Assembly: GCA_030765045.1 (NCBI GenBank)
Contig: CM060965.1
Location: forward strand, 149,506,874 to 149,570,873
Source of the DNA: Tenodera sinensis
Taxonomy: Eukaryota > Arthropoda > Insecta > Mantodea > Mantidae
Direction of reading: 5' to 3'
DNA: 64,000 nt
The notes beneath the pieces were generated by a model that saw nothing but the letters and a program-made list of their open reading frames with translations, had not been told where the DNA came from and did no database searches. Every line of letters starts with the position of its first letter. Positions within the stretch are counted from its first letter, which is position 1. A program made the translations under genes and the position numbers. This document shows, piece after piece, positions 11,373 to 22,200 of the stretch.

Positions 11373-11603
11373 GTCGGTCTGGGTGGCTCAGTTAGTTAGA
11401 CGCTGCCCTACTGTTCCCAAGGTCGCGGGTTCAAATCCGGCCCAGACCGATGGTTTTTATGTGTGCTTAAAAACAACAGCTCCATATCAGTAGATTTACT
11501 GGCATGTAAATGAACTCCTGCGGGACAAAATTCCGGCACACCGGCGACGCTGATTTGATCCTAACAAATGACAGCGTCGTTAAATAACAAAATATTATTA
11601 TCC
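11373..11603 (+). mobile_element. tRNA-derived SINE, family D, with target duplication
   Basis: A 9-bp repeat AAGTAGTCT flanks the element at 11364-11372 and 11604-11612. The head is tRNA-like: GGTCTGG can pair with CCAGACC 60 bases later, an A box TGGCTCAGTTAG and a B box GGGTTCAAATCC are present, but the D and T stems are imperfect, so this is a SINE head and not a functional tRNA gene. The body contains TGTAAATGAACTCC and GGGACAAAATTCCGG. Confidence 0.85.
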
Positions 11604-11612
11604 AAGTAGTCT

Positions 11613-13799
11613 TGCCATCTCTTAGAGCCAATTTGAACTTCTTGAAGAATATCAGGCGCCTGTTCACCTGGAATATTTGACAAGAATTTACAGCGATTCC
11701 AAAATGTAGACGTGGAACAGAACTAATATAGGCATACTAGTGAGTTTCGATGAATATAAAATAAATTGTGTGTATATACATCTGGAACAACAGATATATA
11801 TATACAGTATATACATGCCCACTCTCATCATTTACATTGTTCTGACATAGAAGTTGAAATACGTGCTGGGAAAGACGTATTACTTATACATACTATAGGT
11901 ATATATCAACCCAATAGGGAGTTACTGAGAAAGCAAGAGAAAGGGAAAACAAGTACAGAATTCACTTTTAAAGTACCGTTGAAGTTAGTCGAATTTTCCT
12001 GTTTAATACTGTCGGTTCGTTTTTGTCATTGTGAGTGTGTGCATTACGTACAAACAGTTAGTAATCCGGCGCCACCAGGTTTATACTGTCCTGACATCTG
12101 CCGGCGACTAGAGACACTATTTGCACCCAGCTGCGTCATCTCTTGAGAAGACATTGAAACTCTTGTACTGGTAACAAGTACACCGTTATAATGGTAATAT
12201 CTGCCAACACACAAAGCTGCAGATATATTTAGGGCTTGTTTTCTTAAAACATTTTATAGCTACTCTCATATGAGATTCAGCTGAGTCCTAACCATACGCT
12301 TTTGAAGTTTGCCTCCCATAATACAGGAAAACAGTAAAGTAAATAGTCGCAAATAAATTACCACTGATTTTATCAGATTTGAATGCAAACGCATGTTTAC
12401 TTTTAACTTGTGATATGGAATTAACTTCCAAAATATGTTTCATGTTCTGTATTTGTATGTAATGTTTTATTCTGCCTATAATTGCACATTTTCGATGTTG
12501 CTGCGTATTTCATCATTTCCCGATGCATGAAGCATATATCCACATATATTATTAAAGTTTTAATTTAGGTAACATTTGAACACACTAGTGGCGAAAGTAT
12601 AAACGATTACCTGGATCCTCATCAATTCTCAAAGCCAGCTAGACTGATTCTCTCCCAAAATGAGGTTCTAATTTCCCTCCAAAAAAGGCATAGTCTGTTT
12701 TTCTGTTGTTCAAATAAACTGTAGATCCTTACTATTTTCCTTACATTTTACTATCTCGGATGGTTAGGGATAACAACCAATCAATACCCTTGCTGTGTTT
12801 AAAAACATTTTCACACACTCGTCCACCTCAGAACACCATTCTTCAATTTTGTTGGAAGCTTAAATGCATAGTTCCATAATAGAACCAATTTATTGCTTTA
12901 TTTATGATTTTTTTCCACATTTGCTGTTATCTACACCAGTGATGCCCAACTTTATGCGAAAGAAGAAGGGTGGATATGCCTCTACCTACTTTTTGTCGAC
13001 TTATGGTGCATTCTTGGACTCCAAATCAAACCTTTCTAATGCTTGGTTACCTGAATGAGTGAAGGGGAAATGTTTCATGTTCAAAACTAAGGAGGTAGGC
13101 TACAGCGACAGGATGACGTCATTAGATCATAAGAGACATGATTGGACTCGACTGATCTACACACACACATCAGTCTACATTCCAATGAATTGGTGAATTG
13201 AATGAATAGGCTTACTATTAACAACGCTAAGGACATATGAGGCGACCGAATTGATTAGTAGGTATCAACACTAAACTAAAGACAAAATCGATTTAGGGAG
13301 GGAATTTGAATATGTAATTCCAGCAGATCCCTTTTAGTACGGAGGGAATCGACATATTTACGTTTAATGCTTTGGGGGGAATAGGGGAGGAAACGACGGC
13401 GGGAGGGTAGCTCTCAAAGAGTTACCTTTAGGAGGAAAATTAAATTGCTTTAGAGAAAAATTCTACCAATAATATTTTTTTGATAATATCTTGAAGCATA
13501 GTCTTCCGGATAAATGTCTGCTTTCAAAATGAGCTCAATAACATCTGTATGCGTAGAAATACCCTTCTCAGCCTAGATAAATGGTAAACGTTATAAACTT
13601 ATTCTTGGTTTTTGGAGAAAATAATAATAGTATCTACAAATAAAGTTAAAACGATAAAAATTATATCTAAGAAAGAATGTGCATTGTAAGTAGCAAAACT
13701 TATAAAATTGAGGTAAATGCTTTTAGTGCACTCTTATTGCATATTTTTGAAACTATAGAGCATATTATAAGCTTAACGTGTGAGATACTTTTACCTCGT
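11613..13799. other. 2.2 kb without recognisable genes
   Basis: AT-rich; open frames up to about 126 codons (11766-12146) show no known domain and no conserved composition, and look like chance. Confidence 0.45.
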
Positions 13800-14000
13800 C
13801 TGTGAGATGTTGCACCCACATGACTTTCTCTACTCTTACACTAACTATTCTTACAAACTGTTATTCCTCTATCTTCTTCATGTTAGTCGAGACAAACCTT
13901 TGCAGAAATTATCTTATTGCACATCTGTTTGTGTATAGGAATAAAGGGAATATGAAAGTGCAGTAGCCTTTGGGGGGGCCTCAAAACATATATATCCGGT
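13800..14000 (+). repeat. dispersed repeat family F
   Basis: Contains TTGCACCCACATGACTTTC, CTACTCTTACACTAAC and GTTAGTCGAGACAAAC, the family signature shared with 1.6, 15.5 and 52.35 kb. Confidence 0.65.
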
Positions 14001-14749
14001 GAAATCTGCACATCGAAATCTTGGTTCGAATAAAATACTTCCCCTACATACTATACGTAGTATAAAAAGTAAAAATTAAGAGAAAAATACAGCCAGTGAT
14101 ACCAACTGTTATAAGAGTTGATTAATAGAACATTTAAATGTTTACTGCACGTTTAGAAATGAAAGGTTGCAATTGAACAATGAAAAATAAAGTATATGAT
14201 AATATATTTTGTTTTTCACAGTTTTTCAAAGAGAGAGTATTTGTTACTGATCATGCTCAATGTAATGCTTTGGTAAACAAATAAAAACATGTGTGTATTT
14301 GTGATAATAGGTTTACATGGCACTTACACTGGTTTTCTCTGTAATAAATCTTACCATAAACATTGCTTATTGTAACACAACGATGTCGAACGTTTGCGAA
14401 AAAGAGGAGGTTGGATTTACCGTCTTCCACTTTACGTGGCCTGTGCCACACTTTTAACACTCTTTGGAGTGTCATATTAGTTTGAGGGTTTAAAACTTTA
14501 GGTATCTCTTTTTAGGCGTTTTGATATCTTTATCACCTTGTTTTATATCCAGCTATCGCCACTGTTTTTTACGTTTATGTGTATATTTTCTTTGTTACTA
14601 GTAATCTTATTTTTTGATAGGAATAAACCCACATTAAAAAAATACTTTTAACACCGAGAATTGCAAAGCAGTGGCGGTTTGGTTATGCATACGAAAACAC
14701 TTCCAAATCTTATGCGATAAACATCTCTCTGTTAGGGACTTCTTTGGTA
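14001..14749. other. unassigned AT-rich sequence
   Basis: No recognisable gene or element. Confidence 0.4.
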
Positions 14750-14761
14750 CTGCTTATGTTT

Positions 14762-15355
14762 AAAAAAGGGTAAAAGGGTAAAGGGTACAGATACAGAGGG
14801 GGACACCTCGCTCACTGCGACCTAAACAGGTCTATTGGGGCTAACACTTGCCAGGATAATGAGGGGACCGAAGGGGTGCTATCAGACCCGTAGCTCAGGC
14901 CCACCAGAGACGCGTGGAAGTCCCTAACCAGTGCTGAGATGTCTTCATCCCGACGCTAGGTCCGGGTCCCACCAAGCAGCCAGCACCAAACCGCGGGTCC
15001 GGGTTAGTATCGCACGAAGCGTACACCCCCCCCTCCCCCCGACTGAGGACAAGGGCCACTAGCGCCACCCAGCATCGAGATTAGCAGTTACCATGTGCAA
15101 TCATCCACGCCATCTGTCCGACACTGCCCACATTATATGCCCGGAATTTGCACCATCTGAAAGATGATAAGGAAATGGAATGAAAGAAAATTATGGAAAG
15201 GAAACAGTAGTATGAAATAGTGCAACCCAACATTCGCCCAAGTGACATAGGGAAACCACGAAAAAACCCATATCAGAGTGCGCGGCACGGGGATCGAACC
15301 CACGACCTCCCGAATGCGGGCCACAGACGTTACCCCCTGAGCCATCCGGCTCGGT
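14762..15355 (-). mobile_element. tRNA-derived SINE, family C, long copy
   Basis: The minus-strand head is at the right: A box GGATGGCTCAGG, B box GTGGGTTCGATCCC, then GTTTTTTCGTGGTTTCCC and GGCGAATGTTGGG. The body runs through CCATCTGTCC (plus strand) to about 14762. Imperfect 12-bp flanks (CTGCTTATGTTT at 14750-14761 and CTGCTTGCGTTT at 15356-15367) may be an aged target duplication. At about 590 bp this is the longest family C copy here; 27665-28104 matches its 3' part. Confidence 0.8.
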
Positions 15356-15489
15356 CTGCTTGCGTTTCGGTTATCAATATTTGGCGACAAAGTTGAAGTG
15401 CATAGAAGATACACCAAGTGATCGTCATGTAACCTATTGCGATGCAGACTTTTAATATAGTCCAGTTTGGAGAAACTTTGTTCGCAAAT

Positions 15490-15730
15490 ATATGTAGAGC
15501 TATATTCAGCCTTATACACACTATTCTTGCAAATGCTTACTTCTCTATCTACTTCATTTTAATCGGTATACGTATGTTTAGAAATTACCTTATTGCTAAT
15601 TTTCTTGTAGGTGCAAGAGGAATATGAGTATATAGTAGGTTTTAAGCCATAGTGAAATTTTTAAGAACTGGTCGCTATGCGATGCTTTTAAAATTGCATT
15701 CCCTTTGCAAGGCCAAGAGATAAAAAACAA
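15490..15730 (+). repeat. dispersed repeat family F
   Basis: Shares ACTATTCTTGCAAATGCTTA, the CTATCTACTTCAT stretch, CTTGTAGGTGCAAG, TTAAGAACTGGTCGC and CTTTGCAAGGCCAAGAG with the other family F copies. Not coding. Confidence 0.6.
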
Positions 15731-15962
15731 TGATATATTCCTATGTGAGAAAAGTATATACCATGGCAAATTCAAACAAATAATAAAGAATATCGGAAAT
15801 TGTTTATTTAAAAGAGAAAAGAAGTGTTTTACATACATTGTGTGTTATAACGAGATCCACATTTTTGTTGAGTAAGCTTTTTGTTTGTCTCTTACTGTTT
15901 ACCATTGTGTATAAGCCATCAAGAAATAAGAGGTCTTCTGAGGACATTGCCAGCAAATTCAG

Positions 15963-16157
15963 AAAGCGGCTGGGGTTCGATCCCAGGCAACCGCATGTAG
16001 GATTTGTGGTGGATGAAGCCACGCTGTGGTGGGTTTTCCGGTTTCCCCCGCCAACTCATTCCACCAGTGTTCCATCTTCATTTCTGTACCTCCAGTGTCA
16101 CCGCCTGCGCTGCCGTATGTAGTAAAAGCGGGCATTAAACCCCACAAAAGAGAAAGA
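15963..16157 (+). mobile_element. tRNA-derived SINE, family B, with target duplication
   Basis: An 8-bp repeat AAATTCAG flanks it at 15955-15962 and 16158-16165. It begins just upstream of the B box (GGGGTTCGATCCC), so the tRNA-like 5' half is missing, and runs through the family B body to an A-rich end. Relative to the 56.4-kb copy it lacks about 15 bp before CCGGTTTCCC. Confidence 0.85.
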
Positions 16158-16165
16158 AAATTCAG

Positions 16166-17275
16166 GGTGCGACCGAGAAACTGCCATGGAAAGCTTGTTT
16201 ATGTCCAACGTTGGATACCCTCCGACTGAAGGAGGTTGGTGGGGAATAGCCGCTAATTACGTAAGCGTCACCAAAGAGGCAATGTTGGACAACAATGCTA
16301 TAAATCTTCACGATCATCCTCAGACATTTCAGAGTTGCAATTATCTGAATCAGAATCTTAACTGTCGTCGGATACCCCCATGCAGAGGTCTTCCTCATAT
16401 TTTCCAACATCTCTTGCATCAATTAACCACGGGAGCAATACAGAATCGAAGTATTAATTGCTTGAATGAACGCTGCTAGGTATGGGTGTGCCTCCGCTAG
16501 ACGTAACGTAATTTGTGAGGTGCAACACAGACTGTACGTGCTAATAATAATGCTATAGATCGCACTCACAGTGTTTTAGTGTACAACACCTTAAGCGTAT
16601 TAACTTGTCAGTTATTCCCCACAGTTTTACTCTCTACAGTTGATCAGGAAGCCAGTTCCAGAATTCTATAACCTCTATCTATCAAATTTGCTTAGTTGAA
16701 CGATGTTTCAGCAGGTGAAGTGCATCCCAGCTTTATGTTCTTACGTGTGAATAGCACGTAATTCAAGACTGGGCCTCTAACGCACTCAGTAGTGTACGAG
16801 GAGTCACGAGTTCAACCCACGTCTGGGTTTAGAAACTTTTCTATTAACAAGAAGGTGTCTGGGTATACTCAGTGTGTGGTATGTGCGTGAGCTTGTTTGT
16901 GTTATCCATTACATAATAACCAATTCGTCCTTTATAAATATTCGGAATTGTTGCTATGATATAACCCTGAGCACACCTCAGAGTCGTTAAAGATACACGA
17001 ATACCTTCATATCAGCACAAATATATGGCACCAATAAGGTAATAAGGCTGAAAAAAGCTGAAGCACTGCTCTTCAAGCATAAATGTCACCTTACAGGGTT
17101 TTCTCTACTCACGTGCGGAATTATGGTTTTGTCGCCCTCCTCATTAAGGAAAATCCTGGCAAAATGTTTAGTAATTAGGTCCCTTTGTAGTCGTTTTTCA
17201 CTGTATCTGTGTGAAGTGTGGTATTCTGACAGGTCTGTGGTGTGACAAAATTTAGGCACTATATGTAATTAACCC
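16166..17275. other. unassigned sequence
   Basis: Less AT-rich than its surroundings between 16.18 and 16.48 kb, with overlapping open frames on both strands that match nothing recognised. No gene is called. Confidence 0.4.
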
Positions 17276-17617
17276 GATGGAAGGGAACTTATTGCATTCC
17301 TTCTAATATGTGCTTCATAGAAGCATTACAAACAAAAAGTCATATGGATATTTTTTGATCAGTCGATTTCAAAAAATAAATGGTTTTTGTTCCCAAATGG
17401 ATGCGTAATTCCACAAAAATATACGAAGATAATAGTTCGTTACTTCTAAGATTCGTAGAGTAAGTTATTTCTGACATAGCTTCGGTAGTAATTATGGGAC
17501 ATCACACAGGGTTTCGAAATAACCACTTAAAAGAATTGAAGGAATACTCTGAGCAGCTTTATCAGAGATGAAGCAACTCGGTAAAGTAGCGCTGAGGTTG
17601 GTTAGGGAATTGAACCT

Positions 17618-18400
17618 TGAAGCTAAAATAAATGTTGTTGATCACGTTGTTAGATCGCCATTTGAAGCTGAAGTCGTTGGTGACGTGATGTTGCCCTTTG
17701 ATGTGTTTCGCTCCGGCTAGTTCTGCAAGAGATCTCTTTATCTCGGGTTTGCGTAAGTGTAATGGACAACCCAAGAAAACTTTTTATATTATTTATTGCG
17801 TATTAAATATTTTCGGGAGCTATGCCGAAAATATTTGTATCTGTAGAGGAATCGCACTCACATCCGCGCAGCACGACCTGCCGTACTGGTCTCTGGTTGA
17901 GTAGTGACTAGACGCTTTCTCTCTTACCCACGCTAAAAAAAACCGTTCTTCAATTTGAATGTCATGACGTCATCCAAGAAAGCCTCGTATCCAAAATGCT
18001 ATTTCCTTTTCCCGCAATTTAGAAATGTCCCTTTCTATTATAACATGTTCTTTTATGAATTTCGAATATATAATTACCTTTTTAGGATTAAACGATGTTT
18101 ACTTTATATTTTATTAAATATATCGCGCGACTTTTAAGGTTTGTAGAACTGACTTTCGAACGTGTATTTAAACTATGTAGTATGACGTCATGACTCGTTA
18201 ATTTCAAACCAATAATGTGTTTATCCTAAAAATTTAACGACTATTATTTACTCATATCTTGCTCACCTTACAACACTTCCTGCTCTATTATCTATTTATG
18301 TTATTACTTAACACTTATCGCAAATCTCACATCCGGCAATTAAATTAAAACGTGTCTTTTTCAAAAGCCCATTCGATCGGAAATCTAAATTTCGGTATCA
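17618..18400 (-). repeat. 3' LTR
   Basis: 783 bp, matching 24773-25555 at every position compared by eye. On the minus strand it begins TGATACCGAAAT and ends AGCTTCA. A TATAAAAAG box (17780-17788) and an AATAAA signal (17792-17797) lie close together about 610 bases into the LTR, suggesting a long U3 and short R/U5. The two signals are inferred from sequence only. Confidence 0.93.
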
Positions 18401-18415
18401 AATGCCCCCATTTAT
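18401..18415 (-). other. polypurine tract
   Basis: On the minus strand AAATGGGGGCATT abuts the 3' LTR start (TGATACC). A short G-rich purine run at this position is where plus-strand DNA synthesis is primed in LTR elements. Confidence 0.65.
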
Positions 18416-19270
18416 ATTATTTTATTATTTCATAATAAAATAATGTAAATGTCTTGCCCGAAAGAAAAATTAAAAATTACTCCTGTATTTTGAATAATCG
18501 GCAACACTCCCATTATATACAATTTTCAATTACACTGTTTTGAAATTGGTGATTAACATATTTTCTCATTAATCTTTTTAACATGACAAACAATTATACA
18601 TTTGACTTAACATTAATCCTTAAATACTAATTACAATATGTTATGGTTTCTTCTGTGAAGCTTTTATATAAAGGTTAAATTTCAAGAGTCTTTCTTTATA
18701 CTTCCTTCTTTTAGTTCATGTTTGCTCACTTCGCTCCCACTATCACTTACACTGTGATTTTTCACTTTTGTTATTGTAACACATATCTGTATTATATCCT
18801 TTAAGCACTAAAATGTACATATATTTATATAAATCCATTACACTCTTCAGACAAGTTCTTTCTTTGTCTTGCTGTGATAACTATCTATACATCTAAATAT
18901 TTTAACAAATGTTTACAAAGTAAATATTCTGTTTTTTCTCTATGCGGAGATGAACATTTTAACAATCTTTCTGAAGCTGTTATTGTGAGCTCTATACAAT
19001 ATATTTTTAAGCTCTTTGTAGTATATAGCAATTCACATTCTGCATTTTTCATGAATATGTAAGTACCTGACCAATGTATGGTTTTCAAGTAAGCTAACAT
19101 TTAAATTTTATCTCAAAGCTGATTGGGCGCCAATAGACAAATGACACTTCCAATTTTTTTTTTTTTTTTTTTTACATTAAATCAAGGTTCCAAGGCACCA
19201 CACGGTTTCTTGTATGGTCGAAGGAGTTGTTTATGCCATCTTCCCAGACATTTTTCATTTTTAACATCTT
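18416..19270 (-). other. 3' non-coding region of the retrotransposon
   Basis: About 855 bases between the Gag-Pol stop and the polypurine tract. It is AT-rich, holds only short frames on both strands and includes a 17-base T run (plus strand, about 19157-19173). No envelope-like signal peptide, transmembrane segment or furin site was seen. Confidence 0.6.
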
Positions 19271-22200
19271 TTAATTCATAGGTATGATAACCAATTTTGA
19301 TATAATTTCTGCAGGACCTTTATATAACAATTCCATCCTTTTGTTCCTACCTCGCAATGCACTTGATAACTTATGGTCTTTAACTAGTACCCAATCGCCT
19401 ATCTTAGGTTCCCATTTATGTTTTCTACTCTTTTTCTTTAATTTTCGCTTCTCTGCCTTTTTCTTGATTCGTTCAAAAGCAATTTTCGCTCTTTCTTCTT
19501 CACTTAACTGAATGTCATTAATTTTCAGTGTTTTTGGTACCCCGATCAATATTGGTTCTGGTTCAATTCCTAACATTAATTTTATTGGTGCAAACCCAGT
19601 AGTTACATTAATGGTGTGATTGATAATCTTTTCTATCAATGGACAATACTTCACCCAATCCTTGTGATTATGATGTGTAAGTACACGTAAATAAATTCCT
19701 ACATCTCGGAGGACACGTTCTGTTGGATTCCCTGATGGAAAGTATGAGGAACAATGATATAACTTTATCTCATGATTTTCTAGGGTTTCTTTAAAGATTT
19801 TGCTCCGATGAACTGTAGCATTATCTGTTAAGATTGCCTGAATCTTGCCATATTTAGGCACATAATCTTTTATTATCTTTCCTACACATGTTTTGCTGCT
19901 GATATTCCTAACAGGATAAATTTTAATAAATTTACTAAAAACATCATGAAGAACAAACATATATCTACATCCAAATTGTCCTACTGGTAGCTCCCCATGT
20001 GCATCAGTAGTAACTAGTACATTTTTCCCTTCTCTTATGATTGTCTGAGGTTCTATATCAAATTTGATATTAAATGGTTTGGCCCTTTGACATAAATCAC
20101 AGCTTGAACATATTTTTCTCACTTTCTTTGCCAAATGTTTTATATAAAAATGATCACTAATTACCATGATTAGCTTTTCACTACCTGTATGAGCTAGTGT
20201 TTTGTGATAAGCAAGTATAAGTTTCTCTTGTAAAGCTTTTGGTACCATTACTTTCCATTTAGGTGCAATTCTTCCATGAAATTTATAGATTTTTCCCTCA
20301 TAAATACCTATATTATCTTTTAGATTTTCTGTGATTGGTTGTGCCTTTTCTCTCAATTTCTTAAGTTCATCGTCCTCCGTCTGTAATTGTTCCAAATTTC
20401 GAAATTCTTTAGCTAATTGAGTCCCTTCTAAGGTTTTCAAATATAGTATGGTTACATCATGTTTGTTGTCACTAATTGTATCTGGTATTGTATAATTGGT
20501 TTTCATCCTTGATAACAAAGCACTAAAAATATTTTGACTTCCTGCTATGTGTTTGATTTCTATGTTATGGGATGTGATCTCATGTATATATCTAGAAATA
20601 CGTGTGCTTGTGAGTTTGCAAGAGTTCATAAATGCCAAACTAACATGATCTGTGTAAACTATTACTGGGTTGTTATATACATATTGCTTAAATTTTACAA
20701 GTGCAAAGTAAATAGCTGCTATTTCTTTTTCTGTAGTGCAAGCCTGTGATTCAGTCCTTGAAAGCCCCCTTGAAGCTACAGCAATGAGGTGATCTTTTCC
20801 TTCCTCATCTTTTTGTAATATGACACTACCATAACCAAGTCCTGAAGCATCTGTATAAATTATGTAGGGGAGATCTTCCCTAGGTTTTTCCAATAAAATT
20901 GACGCTGCAAACAATGTTTTTACCTTTTCGAAAGATTCTTGTTCTACTGATGACCATTGCCATTTTACATCTTTTCTCAATAGTTGTCTTAATGGGGCTA
21001 CTACGGTTGCATATTCCAGGATAAATCTTGACTGATAATTTAGAATACCAAGAAATCTTCTCAATTGTTTTATATTTTTAGGAGCTGGTATTTTATTTAT
21101 GCTTTCAATTCTGTCGGGATTAGGCCTGATTCCCTCATTTGAAATAACATAACCTAAAAATTCTGTCTGTTTCACAAAGAATGCAGTTTTACTTGGCTTT
21201 ATTGTCATGTTTGCTTTCTTTAACTGACTAAGCACATAATTGATATGATTTAAATGATCCTCTATATTTTCTGAAAAAATTACAAAATCATCCACATACT
21301 GAGCTACAAATTTCTTTATGGTTTCTCCAAAAATTTCATACAAAGCTCTTAATAGTGCACTACCACTGGTATTCATACCAAAGGCGCAAACTCGAAACTG
21401 ATATAGTATCCCAGAATGTAAAAACGCTGTATATTTTCTTAAATCTTCTCTAAGTGGGATCTGCCAAAAAGATGCTGTAAGATCTAGAGTAGAAAAAATT
21501 TTGCCCTTCTGCAATTTGTTCAATATTACCTCTACACTTTCTGGTCTAAATCTATCAGGTTTACAATGTTGATTTAGTTTTCTCGCGTCTAATGTCACCC
21601 TAATCTTTCCATTGGCCTTATTTACAATACATAGGGGATTCACAAATTCTGAATTAGAAATCTCAATAACCTCATCTTCTAACATTGACTTTATAACTGC
21701 ATCTACCTCTTCTCTTATTGTACTAGGGATAGCTCTTGCTTTATGTGTAAAAGGTTTGATGGGTATCATCTCAAACGAATGAGTATAAATATTACATTTA
21801 CCAGGTTTCTCAGAGAATACTTCTTTATTTCGGATTAATATTTCAAACAGTTTATCCCTCTGTTGTTCATTTAGTTGATCAGCCTGAGTTACTTTTTTCC
21901 TCAACAATTCTTCTAAGTCTTCACTACTCTCCCTATCATAGTACCTAGTTGCATCAGAAACCCTCAAATTGTCTATGAAATCATTTTTATCCCATTCTAC
22001 ATTTTCTTTATTATCGACACTGTACTCTTTGACATTTACTTCAGTTAATTCCATAGCTCCTACTTTAACATATTCTACAAAGAATGTATCCCCTTGGATT
22101 TCTTCTTCCTCTTTTTCTCTTACAATAGTTTCTGAACTACTATCTTCCACAAAAGGCACTATAATGGTCTCATCTTCAACTTTCATTTCTAGAATCATGT

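Noticed and set aside
11373..11447. tRNA gene
   Set aside because: The acceptor stem closes, but the D and T stems do not form properly, and the segment is the head of a SINE with its own target duplication.
18401..19270. Envelope gene of the LTR element
   Set aside because: No frame of useful length, signal peptide or membrane segment is present.
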